From Hoylesella timonensis 4401737 = DSM 22865 = JCM 15640 (lineage in GTDB: Bacteria; Bacteroidota; Bacteroidia; Bacteroidales; Bacteroidaceae): a stretch of DNA of 37,427 nucleotides. Numbering within the stretch: the stretch's first letter is position 1; each line of letters begins with the position of its first letter. Position numbers and translations under genes: made by a program. Below, in pieces: positions 26,496 through 36,622 of this stretch. The notes under the pieces were generated by a model. The model was not told where the DNA came from and made no database searches. It saw only the letters and a list, made by a program, of their open reading frames with translations. The stretch is taken from NCBI RefSeq assembly GCF_000455445.1, contig NZ_HG417091.1:1-37427 (forward strand), in the 5' to 3' direction.

Positions 26496-29069
26496 ATGAG
26501 GAAATTTTTGATGATTCTTTTTTTGATGGGAATGATGTTCCCCAATCCTACACTTGCCAAGAAAAAAGACAAGAAGAAGACTGATGCACTAAAGGTGTTG
26601 GCCGATAAACCCAAGGAAGCGGGTGGGATAGAGGATTATAACAAAGCTATCAAGGACGCCAAAGTGTGCAAAGGAATGTTCAACACCTATCAGAAAAAAG
26701 ATGGGAAGTTGTATTTTGAAATGCCGGATTCGGTGTTCTCGCACTTCTATATATTGTCCAATCGTATTTCAAAGACCAGCAACACCAGCGACTATGTGGC
26801 TGGACAGATGGTTACGTACCCCATGTTGCTGCGTTTCACCAAGGACAGCACGCGTGTGTACATGCACTTGGTGCAAAACGATAATGTGGTGGCCAAAGAC
26901 GATCCGATAGCTGTGGCATTTCGTTCTAACTTTGCTGATCCCGTCTTAAAGGCATTCAAGATAGTTGGACGAAAGGACAAAAACGTGCTCATTGAGGTAA
27001 CGAGTTTCTTTGGTGGTAATGAAAAATGTATTAGTCCGATAAAGAAGGACAACCCTCTGTCTATTCTTCTTGGTGGAAAAAAATCGCTGAAAGGAACTTT
27101 CGTCTCTGATGCGTCGGGTATCACCGAAGTGAAAGCTTTTCCTAAAAATGTGGAGATTAAGAGTGTGCTGTCTTACAACTTGACAGACAAGGACATGCCA
27201 TACACAGTGGAGATGCACCGCTCACTGTTCTTGGCACCTGATAAGCCCATGCGTATGCGTCTAAAAGACAAACGCGTAGGTTTCTTTGACACAGAAAAGA
27301 ACATTTATTCTTCGAACAAAGACAACATAGAGACAAAGACCTATATTAATAGGTGGCGGTTGGAACCCAAGGATGGGGAATGGGAAAAATATTATAACGG
27401 TGAACTTGTTGAACCCAAACAACAAATTGTTTACTATGTGGATACGGCTTTCCCCGAAAAATGGCGCGCCACTGTTCGACAAGGTATTGAGGATTGGAAC
27501 AAAGCTTTTGAGGCTGCGGGCTTCAAGAATGTGGTAAAGGCCTTAGACTATCCTAAGGATGATCCCAACTTCGACCCCGATGACATGCGCTACAATTGCG
27601 TGAAATATGCTGTTACCGACATTGCCAATGCGATGGGTCCGAGCTATGTTGACCCACGCACGGGAGAGATATTGACCGCCGATGTGATATGGTATCACAA
27701 TGTGGTGTCGTTGTTGCACGATTGGCGATTTGTCCAAACAGCCGCCGTTGACGCACGCACACATAAGGCTGTTTTTGATGACGAACTCATGCAAGAGTCC
27801 ATGCGTTACGTTGCCGCCCACGAAGTGGGACACACCCTTGGCCTAATGCATAACATGGGTGCGAGTTACGCATTTCCTGTGGACTCATTGCGCAGCCCCT
27901 CGTTCACACAAAAATACGGTACTACGCCAAGTATCATGGACTATGCTCGTAACAACTTCGTTGCTCAGCCTGGAGACTTGGAGCGTGGTGTAAAACTTAC
28001 ACCACCCGTATTGGGTGTGGCTGATATTTATGCCATCAACTGGGGGTATCGATTGATTAAAGACGCTGACACACCAGAGGCGGAGAAGAAAACATTAGAT
28101 GCTTGGATAAATGCGAAGAAGGGAAATCCTATGTTTGAGTTTGGCGCTCAGCAATTTATGGGAACTGTCGACCCTACTGCACAGTCGGAAGACTTGGGTA
28201 ATGACCATATCAAGGCTGGTAATTATGCCATCAGCAACTTAAAGATTATCGTGAAAAACCTTGAGAAATGGACCTTTGAGAAGGGTAAGAGCTATGATGA
28301 CGTGACTGCAATGTATAAAGAGGTGGTGTCTCAATACTCAAGACATCTTCATCATGTCATACCATATTTGGGTGGTGTTTGTTTCCATGAGATTAGACAA
28401 GGCGACAACCAAAAAGGTGCCAAGACCTATGTGGACAAGGTTACACAACGCAAGGCTATGAAGTGGCTGGTGAATCAAGCACTCACATATAACTCGTGGT
28501 TGTCTCCGCAGTCGTTGTTAGTGAAATTGGATTTGCCTTCCACTGTAAATATGAAGCTGCAAAAATCGTTGGCTGGTGGTATCTATGGAGCTACCACTTT
28601 GTTCAGGGTAAGTGAGGGTTATAAAGTTAATCCGAACAAGAATTATAGTCTCGGGCAATATATGAACGACGCTTTCAATGAGATATTTCAAAACACATTG
28701 AAGGGTAAGGCTCTTTCTGAATCGGACATTAATTTGCAGGCTTCCATTATCTCACTTTTCAAGAAGAGTGCTGGATTGGACAGCGACGCTTCTAAAAAGA
28801 AAGGACTGTCATTGCTCCAAGATAAGTTGACGGATGACAACATTTGCCTGCCCTCTCTGCCATGCAGCCACACAGAAGCAGAATATTCTTTCATGCGCAT
28901 TAACTACGGTTTACCAGCCTTGTCGCCCAACTTGCTGGAGCCACTTATGCTTAGTCAGCTGAAAAAAGTGGTAGCTCTCTACAAGCAGAAAAGAGCGACT
29001 GGAGATGCGAAGACGCGCAATTATTATGAATATCAAATTTTGCAAATAGATAAACTGTTAAAAAAGTAA
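26496..29069 (+). CDS. Secreted zinc metalloprotease of the DUF5118/DUF5117/DUF4953 type
   Basis: The 857-residue protein has a signal peptide (MRKFLMILFLMGMMF, cleavage near residue 21) followed by a Lys-rich stretch. The order fits the DUF5118 (~45-95), DUF5117 (~100-290) and DUF4953 (from ~430) arrangement of Bacteroidota zinc-dependent peptidases. The active site is HEVGHTLGLMH with His442, Glu443, His446 and His452, and a metzincin-type Met481 in SIMDYA. All zinc ligands are present, so it should be active, probably in the periplasm or on the surface. It heads an operon with SusC 4 bases downstream, which suggests it digests proteins or peptides imported by SusCD. Confidence 0.9.
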   Translation: MRKFLMILFLMGMMFPNPTLAKKKDKKKTDALKVLADKPKEAGGIEDYNKAIKDAKVCKGMFNTYQKKDGKLYFEMPDSVFSHFYILSNRISKTSNTSDYVAGQMVTYPMLLRFTKDSTRVYMHLVQNDNVVAKDDPIAVAFRSNFADPVLKAFKIVGRKDKNVLIEVTSFFGGNEKCISPIKKDNPLSILLGGKKSLKGTFVSDASGITEVKAFPKNVEIKSVLSYNLTDKDMPYTVEMHRSLFLAPDKPMRMRLKDKRVGFFDTEKNIYSSNKDNIETKTYINRWRLEPKDGEWEKYYNGELVEPKQQIVYYVDTAFPEKWRATVRQGIEDWNKAFEAAGFKNVVKALDYPKDDPNFDPDDMRYNCVKYAVTDIANAMGPSYVDPRTGEILTADVIWYHNVVSLLHDWRFVQTAAVDARTHKAVFDDELMQESMRYVAAHEVGHTLGLMHNMGASYAFPVDSLRSPSFTQKYGTTPSIMDYARNNFVAQPGDLERGVKLTPPVLGVADIYAINWGYRLIKDADTPEAEKKTLDAWINAKKGNPMFEFGAQQFMGTVDPTAQSEDLGNDHIKAGNYAISNLKIIVKNLEKWTFEKGKSYDDVTAMYKEVVSQYSRHLHHVIPYLGGVCFHEIRQGDNQKGAKTYVDKVTQRKAMKWLVNQALTYNSWLSPQSLLVKLDLPSTVNMKLQKSLAGGIYGATTLFRVSEGYKVNPNKNYSLGQYMNDAFNEIFQNTLKGKALSESDINLQASIISLFKKSAGLDSDASKKKGLSLLQDKLTDDNICLPSLPCSHTEAEYSFMRINYGLPALSPNLLEPLMLSQLKKVVALYKQKRATGDAKTRNYYEYQILQIDKLLKK

Positions 29070-29073
29070 GGCT

Positions 29074-32000
29074 ATGAGAAAATTCTTTTTGTTAACATTG
29101 CTGTTGTCGGTTGTGTGTTTTATGCCTGTATTGGCACAAGACATCACCGTATCAGGGAAAGTTGTTGACTCCTCAGGCACTCCTATCATAGGAGCAGCGG
29201 TGAAAGCACAAGGAGAAAAAACAGGTGTGATTACTGATAAGGACGGCAATTTCAAGATTGTGATGCCCAAGGGAAAGAACAACCTTGTCGTGTCTTATTT
29301 AGGTTATAAAGAGATGATAGTGCAAGCCATTCTTGGCAAACTCTTAAACATCAAGATGAAGGAAGACGCTCAAAACTTGGATGAGCTCGTCGTGGTGGGT
29401 TACGGAACACAGAAAAAGTCAGCTCTGACCAGCTCTATCGAGACGGTGAAGGGCGAAGACCTACTGCGCATGCCCACCCCCAACCTCGACCAAGCTTTGA
29501 ATGGTCAGGTGGCTGGTTTGCAAGTAATGTCACTCTCTGGCGACCCAGGTGCGGCTCGAGAAGCTACCATTCGTATTCGTGCTATGTCGGGAGCGGTCAG
29601 TTCGCCATTGTTGGTCATAGATGGTATTCCTCGTTTTTCGGAGAACACCACAGAGGGGGAACAGCGCCTGTCTGACCTTAATCCTGATGATATAGAGAGT
29701 ATTTCCATCCTCAAGGACGCTGCTGCCGCTGCCGTTTATGGTGTGCGTGCCGCCAATGGCGTTATACTCGTTAAAACAAAACGCGCTTCTGGCGACTCTA
29801 AAATACGTGTGAACTATCGTGGTCAGTTTAATATCCAGGAAGCTACACAATTCCCTCATTTCCTAAAGAGCTACGAATTTGCTAAGCTCTATAACAAGGC
29901 AGTGGAGGGCGCAAGAAACGCTCAGCCTTATACAGAGGAAGAATTGGAGCTAATTAGGACACAATCCATGCCCAATAAGTATGCTGATACCAATTTGCTC
30001 GACTATTTGAAATCGCACGGAACGTCCACCACGAACGCTGTATCTCTCTCTGGCGGTAACAAGTTTGTAAGGTATTACATTTCTGGTGCCTATACCAATA
30101 CGGTGGGATTGTATAGTGGCGTAGGGCGCGATCGTTTTAATTACGCCGCAAAACTCGATGCCACGTTAGCCAAAGGATTGACACTATCGCTTGACATGAG
30201 TGGCGTTCGATCAGAATATAAGAACACAAGCTACACCACTATCGACGCAGCATACAGTTATGCCCCGACTCAACCGTTTGTCTACGATAATGGCGACTTG
30301 GCAAGTATCGGTCATGCCAACCCTTTGATATCGGTGCGCGGATTAGGAGGTTATAAACAAATGACAACCAAGATGAACACCGTTACGGCTAATCTGAAGT
30401 GGGAATTGCCTTGGGTTAAGGGACTGTCGGTTTACGGAAGGGTAACCGTTGATAATAATAGCTCGTTAAACAAGAACTATAACAATCCCGTGACGCTGTA
30501 TCTATACAACGAAAAAAACAAGGAGATAACGGTAGACAAGACCACTATTTATCCTAAAGCTAAAGTAAGTGTATATCAGGGGACCCAGTTTGTTGATAAC
30601 GCCTTGATAGAGTTTGGCGCCAATTACGACCGCACGTTTGGTGGCAAACATCATGTTACAGGATTGTTAGTGGCTAACTACCAATCTTATAAGCGCAAAT
30701 CTATGGATGGAACCAACCACGATTTGCCAGGTTTATATCCCGAGGTTCTTGGTTCAACCAATACGGGAACGTTACATGGAGTAGACAGCGAAGTACAGCG
30801 CGCATCGTTGATTGGACGTGCCACTTACGGATTCTCTAATAGATATTTCGCTGAGTTCAGCTTCCGTATGGACGGATCTGCAAAGTTCCACCCCGATCAT
30901 CGTTGGGCGTTTTTCCCAACGGTATCTGCATCATGGATTCTCTCTAATGAAGAGTTTTTCAAGAGTTGGAGACAGAAAGTGTTGAGCAATGTTAAGTTTC
31001 GCTTGTCTACTGGCTTGTTAGGGCGTGATGGAAGTGTGCAAGATTACTCATACTTGCTTAAATACATTTATTCGCCCGCTTATGGCTACAATGTTGGCGG
31101 CGTGTTCAAACCCGCAGTTATCGTGGCCACAGGAAACTATCCCAATACACGCTTGTCATGGGAAAAGAACCGTGATTACAATGTTGGCATAGACCTTGGG
31201 TTTGGGGATAACAGGTTTGGGCTTACTTACGAATATTACGTTCGCTACCGCACGGATATGCTGACACCTGCTCCCGACTATCTGTACCCAGCCTCTACAG
31301 GTACCAATGGTAGTGTGCCATTGATGAATTTTGGCAAACTGAAGGCTTGGGGATGGGATTTAACGTTCACGCACAGAAACAGTATCAACAAGTTTAGGTA
31401 TGACGCTGCACTCACGTTATCATTAGGACGTGACGAGGTGATAGACTGGGGAGATGAATCCAATCAATTGGAGAACATGCGAAGAAAAGGGCAAAGTACT
31501 GGAACCACATGGATGTACGAGTCGTTAGGTTTGTTCCAAACGCAAGAAGAGATCGATAATTGGAAACTCAACCAAGACGGAACGTACAAAGGCAAAAACA
31601 AAACGATAAAGCCTGGTGATATTAAATACAAGGATCAGAATGATGATGGCGTTTTGGATGACAAAGACTTGAAACCTTTCAGAGATTCACAATATCCTGA
31701 TTTCACTGGAAGTTTACGTTTGGGTGCGAGCTACAAAGGGTTCTTCGTGAGTGTCATGTTCCAAGGAGTGGCAGGCTTCAAGCAATATGTAAGCGAGATG
31801 TACTCATTAGAAAATGGTAGCTTGCCCAAGTTCCAAGATTACCACCTCACAGATTGTTGGACTCCCGATAACCCCAACGCCTCGTTCCCACGCGTCAAGT
31901 TGGCAACGGCAAGAGACAATAACCGTAAGAAGTCATCGTTCTGGGTGCGAGACAACAGCTTTGTACGCTTAAAATCTGTCAGTGTCGGCTACTCGCTTCC

Positions 32001-32160
32001 TTCTTCTGTGTTGAGCAAACTCAAACTATCATCGCTTAGTATATCATTGATGGGTGGCAACCTTTATACATGGAGCAAACTCAAGTACATGGATCCAGAA
32101 TCGATGCGAGGATATCCTATCCAGCGCACTTATGGTATCAATGCGAATATTGGTTTCTAA
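29074..32160 (+). CDS. SusC/RagA-family TonB-dependent outer-membrane transporter
   Basis: The 1,028-residue protein imports a ligand through the outer membrane using TonB energy. Signal peptide to ~21, a carboxypeptidase-regulatory-like domain at 24-98 (SGKVVDSSGTPIIGAAV), a TonB-box-like DELVVVGYG at 103-111, a plug at ~113-235 and a beta-barrel to the C-terminal Phe. The SusC signatures VIDGIPR and LSDLNPDDIESISILKDAAAAAVYGVRAANGVILV are intact, as is an acidic DQNDDGVLDDKD loop. No STN domain is present, so anti-sigma coupling is unlikely. It is paired with SusD, and the upstream protease points to peptide or protein uptake rather than glycan uptake. Confidence 0.95.
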   Translation: MRKFFLLTLLLSVVCFMPVLAQDITVSGKVVDSSGTPIIGAAVKAQGEKTGVITDKDGNFKIVMPKGKNNLVVSYLGYKEMIVQAILGKLLNIKMKEDAQNLDELVVVGYGTQKKSALTSSIETVKGEDLLRMPTPNLDQALNGQVAGLQVMSLSGDPGAAREATIRIRAMSGAVSSPLLVIDGIPRFSENTTEGEQRLSDLNPDDIESISILKDAAAAAVYGVRAANGVILVKTKRASGDSKIRVNYRGQFNIQEATQFPHFLKSYEFAKLYNKAVEGARNAQPYTEEELELIRTQSMPNKYADTNLLDYLKSHGTSTTNAVSLSGGNKFVRYYISGAYTNTVGLYSGVGRDRFNYAAKLDATLAKGLTLSLDMSGVRSEYKNTSYTTIDAAYSYAPTQPFVYDNGDLASIGHANPLISVRGLGGYKQMTTKMNTVTANLKWELPWVKGLSVYGRVTVDNNSSLNKNYNNPVTLYLYNEKNKEITVDKTTIYPKAKVSVYQGTQFVDNALIEFGANYDRTFGGKHHVTGLLVANYQSYKRKSMDGTNHDLPGLYPEVLGSTNTGTLHGVDSEVQRASLIGRATYGFSNRYFAEFSFRMDGSAKFHPDHRWAFFPTVSASWILSNEEFFKSWRQKVLSNVKFRLSTGLLGRDGSVQDYSYLLKYIYSPAYGYNVGGVFKPAVIVATGNYPNTRLSWEKNRDYNVGIDLGFGDNRFGLTYEYYVRYRTDMLTPAPDYLYPASTGTNGSVPLMNFGKLKAWGWDLTFTHRNSINKFRYDAALTLSLGRDEVIDWGDESNQLENMRRKGQSTGTTWMYESLGLFQTQEEIDNWKLNQDGTYKGKNKTIKPGDIKYKDQNDDGVLDDKDLKPFRDSQYPDFTGSLRLGASYKGFFVSVMFQGVAGFKQYVSEMYSLENGSLPKFQDYHLTDCWTPDNPNASFPRVKLATARDNNRKKSSFWVRDNSFVRLKSVSVGYSLPSSVLSKLKLSSLSISLMGGNLYTWSKLKYMDPESMRGYPIQRTYGINANIGF

Positions 32161-32179
32161 ACAAGGAATACATAAACTT

Positions 32180-33949
32180 ATGATTATGAACAGAATTAGT
32201 AAATATATATTGACTGGCTTTGCCTCTTTGTCGCTTACTTTTGTGACAACAGGTTGTGACGACCTATTTAACGATGCGCCTGTTGATAAACTTGCGGAGC
32301 CGAGTATTTGGGCAAGCCCCAACCTTTTGGACGAGTACAGTTTAGTATGGTATCACAACATCTCCAACGGCTTCAGCACAATGATGTCCACAAGTTGGTT
32401 CTTGCGCTATATGTCAAAACCGTACACAGGATGGTTTACCGACCAAATCACCTACTCTCGTACAGAATGGAGCCGTACTATTTTCGCTGAGGAAGTTGCT
32501 GGCGAAGAAGAAGCTATCAATACTGCGGGCTTAAATGAGTGGGGCAAGGACTATGAAATGATACAGCACATCAATAGGCTGTTAGCCAATGCAAACGAAA
32601 TAGCCGATGGACCACATAAAAATCGTGTTTTGGGTGAGGCTCACTTCTTTAGGGGATGGTATTACTATCAACTCCTCCGTCGTTTTGGTGCACCAATGCT
32701 TATTCAAGAATTGTACGACCCGTTGAATGACCAACGCAAATTCCCGCGTTCCTCATATGAGGAGATGGTGGCTTATATCGCTTCGGAGGCGGACAAGGCT
32801 GCCAATCTGCTCGCCGTGAGAAACGAACCAGAGAATGTGGGACGTGTAACAAAGGGTGCAGCTATCATGCTCAAAGCCAAAGCGTACTTCTGGGTGGGGT
32901 CGCCAGCTTTCCAAAACAAGGGCAAAACCATCTACGGCTTCAAGTCTGATCGTTCCAAAGAGATGATGCAAAAAGCCGTTAATGCCTATGAAGAATTGAT
33001 GCGTTTGGGATGCTACTCATTAGTGCCAGTTACAGGCAATACCGAAAGTGAGATAGCCGAGAGCTACAATTCACTTTTCCGACTTCACAACAGTTCGGAG
33101 TCTATCTACGAGATTCAACACAGTGCTGACGGTATTGTAGATGATTTCGGACACCGTCTCGACGAAGACGCTGCCTCACCATTCTTTGCTGGAACCAGTT
33201 GTGCCTATGTTCCCACCCAGAATCACGTGGATGAATATGGTATGCGAGATGGCAAGACCTATGATGCACAACATCCGTACGCAAACCGTGATTATCGTTT
33301 TTACGCCAATATTACTTATGATGGCTCAACGTATAACAAACATGAGTTTGAGATACATTATGCTGTGGACAAGGGAAAGGAGGTGCCTGGCGCCGACCTT
33401 ACGAAATACGGTACCAGTCGTAACGCTGCTGTAACACGCACAGGATATTACATGCGTAAGTTTCTTGACCCCAAAACAGAGCTTTTCGGTGATAGCAAAT
33501 ATGGCAGCAAACAGCATTATATCATTTGGAGATACGCTGAGGCGCTGCTCGATTATGCAGAGGCTCAGTTCCGTGTGGGCAATCCTGCCAAGGCTTTGGA
33601 GGCTATTAACGAGGTTAGACAGAGAGTACACATGGACGCTTTGCCCTCCATTACGCTTGAGCAGATACTTCATGAGCGTCGTGTGGAGTTAGCTTTCGAG
33701 GAGTCTATATATTGGGATTATCTTCGATTGGGAACAGCGTTCGATAAATTGAACGGTTCCACCAACCCCTTGCAGGGCATGAAGATTGTCAAGTTGGCAG
33801 ATGGTACAACGACCTATACAGTCAGCGACCTGAAGAGCCAGGCTGCCGAACGGGTATTTAGGGCTAACCAATATTACTATCCCATACCTTGGTCGGAGGT
33901 GCGGTATCATGGGATAGAACAAAATGAGGGATGGCACGAGATAAAATAG
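32180..33949 (+). CDS. SusD/RagB-family surface lipoprotein
   Basis: This is the substrate-binding lid of the SusC transporter. The 589-residue protein has a lipoprotein signal with lipobox TTGC (Cys26) followed by DDLF, an acidic surface-export-like tail. The SusD fold is supported by LGEAHFFRGWYYYQLLRRFG and the C-terminal HERRVELAFEESIYWDYLRLG. I place the start at 32180 (MIMNRISK); ATG 32186 is equally possible, and the open frame back to 32054 overlaps susC without sense. It follows susC by 19 bases and is closed by a strong terminator. The ligand cannot be read from sequence. Confidence 0.93.
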   Translation: MIMNRISKYILTGFASLSLTFVTTGCDDLFNDAPVDKLAEPSIWASPNLLDEYSLVWYHNISNGFSTMMSTSWFLRYMSKPYTGWFTDQITYSRTEWSRTIFAEEVAGEEEAINTAGLNEWGKDYEMIQHINRLLANANEIADGPHKNRVLGEAHFFRGWYYYQLLRRFGAPMLIQELYDPLNDQRKFPRSSYEEMVAYIASEADKAANLLAVRNEPENVGRVTKGAAIMLKAKAYFWVGSPAFQNKGKTIYGFKSDRSKEMMQKAVNAYEELMRLGCYSLVPVTGNTESEIAESYNSLFRLHNSSESIYEIQHSADGIVDDFGHRLDEDAASPFFAGTSCAYVPTQNHVDEYGMRDGKTYDAQHPYANRDYRFYANITYDGSTYNKHEFEIHYAVDKGKEVPGADLTKYGTSRNAAVTRTGYYMRKFLDPKTELFGDSKYGSKQHYIIWRYAEALLDYAEAQFRVGNPAKALEAINEVRQRVHMDALPSITLEQILHERRVELAFEESIYWDYLRLGTAFDKLNGSTNPLQGMKIVKLADGTTTYTVSDLKSQAAERVFRANQYYYPIPWSEVRYHGIEQNEGWHEIK

Positions 33950-33985
33950 TATTTCTCGTTATAGCATGCTCTTGAATTATTTATA

Positions 33986-34027
33986 CGTCCGCGGCGCTCT
34001 TTCATAAGGGTGTCGCGGATGTTTTTT
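33986..34027 (+). terminator. Intrinsic terminator after the SusD gene
   Basis: A 16-pair stem (33986-34001 with 34006-34021, four G-T pairs) with a TCAT loop is followed by six T residues. It isolates the SusCD operon from glyS. Confidence 0.9.
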
Positions 34028-34160
34028 GGTTGATGCAGTTTTGTCACGGCTGCGCTATAAAGTAGTCTTTGTAAACGAACAAAGTCCTTTTTAATTGAAG
34101 CTCCGTTGCAAAAATCTAAAGAATTTAAGCCGAGATAGCCAAGTACTCAAAAATATTGCG

Positions 34161-34168
34161 TATCTTTG
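34161..34168 (+). promoter_or_regulatory. glyS -7 promoter box
   Basis: TATCTTTG matches TAnnTTTG and lies 31 bases before the start. No -33 TTTG at proper spacing is visible. Confidence 0.5.
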
Positions 34169-34199
34169 TCCGATAAAATATACTCATAGGATATAAGAA

Positions 34200-35744
34200 A
34201 TGGCACAAGAAGATGTTTTCAAAAAGATTGTGAGCCACTGCAAGGAATATGGTTTTGTATTCCCCAGTAGCGATATATACGATGGATTGGCAGCCGTTTA
34301 TGATTACGGTCAGAATGGCGTTGAACTGAAAAAAAATATCAAAGAATATTGGTGGAAAAGCATGGTTCTGCTGCACGATAACATCGTGGGCATTGATTCG
34401 GCTATCTTTATGCACCCAACTATCTGGAAAGCCAGTGGACATATAGATGCGTTTAACGACCCTTTGATAGATAATCGTGACTCTAAGAAGCGCTATCGTG
34501 CTGACGTTTTGATAGAAGACCAAATCGCCAAATATGAAGAAAAGATAGCCAAAGAGGTGGCAAAGGCTGCCAAACGGTTTGGTGATGCTTTTGATGAGGC
34601 GCAGTTTAAGGCAACCAACAAACGTGTTTTGGATTATCAAGCCAAGCGCGATGCTTTACATGAGCGTTATACGGCGGCGATGCAGGGACCTGATTTGGAT
34701 GAATTGAAACAAATTATAGTGGACGAGGAAATCGTCGACCCTATTAGTGGAACCAAAAACTGGACCGAGGTACGACAGTTTAACCTGATGTTTTCAACCG
34801 AGATGGGGTCGCTATCGGATGCCACGAACAAGATTTATTTGCGTCCAGAAACGGCACAAGGGATTTTCGTGAATTATCTTAATGTGCAAAAAACGGGTAG
34901 AATGAAGTTGCCCTTTGGTATTGCTCAGATAGGTAAAGCATTTCGCAACGAGATTGTGGCACGTCAGTTCATCTTCCGCATGCGTGAGTTTGAACAAATG
35001 GAAATGCAGTTCTTCGTGAAACCCGGCACAGAACTGGAGTGGTTTAAGCGATGGAAGGAGCTGCGTATGGCATGGCATCAAGCTTTAGGCTTTGGTGCGG
35101 AAAACTATCGTTTCCATGATCACGAGAAGTTGGCTCACTATGCCAATGCTGCCACCGATATTGAATTTAAGATGCCATTTGGCTTTAAGGAGGTAGAAGG
35201 TGTGCACTCACGTACCAACTTTGACCTTTCTCAACATGAGAAATTTAGTGGAAAGAGCATCAAATATTTTGACCCTGAAACCAACGAGAGTTATGTACCT
35301 TATGTCATTGAGACTTCCATTGGTGTAGATAGAATGTTCCTTTCTGTGATGTGTCACAGCTATCAAGAAGAGGAGTTGGAAGGAGGCGACAAGCGTATTG
35401 TGCTACGTCTGCCTGCCGCTTTGGCTCCTGTAAAGTGTGCGGTGATGCCTTTGGTGCGTAAAGAAGGATTGCCAGAAAAAGCTCGCGAGATAGTTAATTT
35501 ACTCAAATTCCACTTCAATACCAGTTATGACGAGAAAGATTCCATCGGTAAGCGTTATCGCCGTCAGGATGCAGTGGGAACACCTTATTGCGTCACTGTC
35601 GACTTCGATACGTTGAAAGATAACAAGGTAACTTTGCGCCATCGTGACACAATGCAGCAAGAGCGCATTGACATTAGTGAGCTTTGTGCGCATATTGAAG
35701 ATAAAGTAAGCATTGTTAGCTTGCTGAAAAAACTACAAGCTTAA
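34200..35744 (+). CDS. glyS: Glycyl-tRNA synthetase (dimeric, class IIa)
   Basis: The enzyme charges tRNA-Gly with glycine using ATP. The 514-residue protein is the alpha2 type, not the alpha2beta2 type of E. coli. It has the characteristic N-terminal CKEYGFVFPSSDIYDGLAAVYDYG and the usual insertion at ~90-170. Class II motif 2 is FRNEIVARQFIFRMREFEQMEMQFF and motif 3 is ETSIGVDRMFLSVM. The anticodon-binding domain covers about the last 110 residues. The ATG at 34200 is the only start that gives the conserved N-terminus. It is followed by an FKBP-type gene 10 bases later, so the two share a transcript. Confidence 0.96.
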   Translation: MAQEDVFKKIVSHCKEYGFVFPSSDIYDGLAAVYDYGQNGVELKKNIKEYWWKSMVLLHDNIVGIDSAIFMHPTIWKASGHIDAFNDPLIDNRDSKKRYRADVLIEDQIAKYEEKIAKEVAKAAKRFGDAFDEAQFKATNKRVLDYQAKRDALHERYTAAMQGPDLDELKQIIVDEEIVDPISGTKNWTEVRQFNLMFSTEMGSLSDATNKIYLRPETAQGIFVNYLNVQKTGRMKLPFGIAQIGKAFRNEIVARQFIFRMREFEQMEMQFFVKPGTELEWFKRWKELRMAWHQALGFGAENYRFHDHEKLAHYANAATDIEFKMPFGFKEVEGVHSRTNFDLSQHEKFSGKSIKYFDPETNESYVPYVIETSIGVDRMFLSVMCHSYQEEELEGGDKRIVLRLPAALAPVKCAVMPLVRKEGLPEKAREIVNLLKFHFNTSYDEKDSIGKRYRRQDAVGTPYCVTVDFDTLKDNKVTLRHRDTMQQERIDISELCAHIEDKVSIVSLLKKLQA

Positions 35745-35754
35745 GATATTAGAT

Positions 35755-36417
35755 ATGAAAAGAAACAAGTTGTTATATCTCATGATGCTCTTATTGGGAA
35801 TGGGAATCATGGTGGCATGTAGCGAAAATGATGGTGAGGTAGAAGAATTTGCCGATTGGCAAAATAAGAATGAGACCTATTTTAACCAGTTGTATGCCTC
35901 AACACAGCAGCGTATTGCCAAGGGAGACCAAAGTTGGAAGATTATCCGTAAGTGGTCATTGCCAGAAGATAACCAACATTTTCATGCGAACTTGGGAGAT
36001 TATATCATTGTACATATATTGAATGCAGGGAACAGCACATCAGGAAGTCCTCTGTACACCGATTCGGTTAAGGTGAATTATCGTGGACGTTTAATCCCAT
36101 CTGCTACTTATACAGGAGGTTATGTCTTTGACCGCAGTTATAATGGTAAGTACAATCCACAGACAATGCGTCCTGCAAAGTTTGCAGTGAATGGTTTGGT
36201 AGATGGCTTTACCACCGCATTGATGCACATGACGATTGGAGATCGCTGGGAAGTATATATACCACATCAGTTAGGGTATGGTAACAAAGAGCAATCGAAT
36301 GGCACTATTCCAGCTTATTCAACCCTTATTTTTGATATCGGGTTAGCAGGCTTTTATCGTGCAGAGGCTCCTACAGTTCGAGCCAGCGCATCCACAGGAA
36401 AGTGGATAGAGCGGTAA
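35755..36417 (+). CDS. FKBP-type peptidyl-prolyl isomerase lipoprotein
   Basis: The 220-residue product has a lipoprotein signal with lipobox MVAC (Cys22) followed by SENDGEVEEF, an acidic tail. Residues ~100-202 form an FKBP domain: DSVKVNYRGRL, GYVFDRSYNGKYN, GLVDGFTTALMHMTIGDRWEVYIPHQLGYG and a final strand YSTLIFDIGLAGF. It should assist folding in the periplasm or at the surface. The residue at the usual active-site Trp is Leu or Val (NGLVDGF), so isomerase activity may be low, as in other Bacteroidota members. It follows glyS by 10 bases and ends at a terminator. Confidence 0.9.
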   Translation: MKRNKLLYLMMLLLGMGIMVACSENDGEVEEFADWQNKNETYFNQLYASTQQRIAKGDQSWKIIRKWSLPEDNQHFHANLGDYIIVHILNAGNSTSGSPLYTDSVKVNYRGRLIPSATYTGGYVFDRSYNGKYNPQTMRPAKFAVNGLVDGFTTALMHMTIGDRWEVYIPHQLGYGNKEQSNGTIPAYSTLIFDIGLAGFYRAEAPTVRASASTGKWIER

Positions 36418-36442
36418 TTTGCACCGTTGAAAATGATATTAG

Positions 36443-36482
36443 AGCGAGCAGTTTTATGTTTAAACTGTTCGCTTTCTTTTTC
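36443..36482 (+). terminator. Intrinsic terminator of the glyS-FKBP operon
   Basis: AGCGAGCAGTTT 36443-36454 pairs with AAACTGTTCGCT 36462-36473 (12 bp, one G-T) around a 7-base loop, then TTTCTTTTTC. Confidence 0.88.
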
Positions 36483-36586
36483 TTGGCAACTTTGTACAGC
36501 GTACGGTCGGGGTGGATATGTTTAACTCGGTTTTGTTGATTTAGGTCAAGAATCAATGTCTTTCATCGCCTTTTGTCCTATTTTTC

Positions 36587-36617
36587 TTTGTTGTGTGCGG
36601 AAACAGTCGTATCTTTG
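36587..36617 (+). promoter_or_regulatory. Consensus promoter with no downstream gene
   Basis: TTTG at 36587-36590, a 19-base spacer and TATCTTTG at 36610-36617 match the Bacteroidota consensus. Transcription would start near 36623 and run into a stretch without a convincing coding region. Confidence 0.65.
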
Positions 36618-36622
36618 CAACG

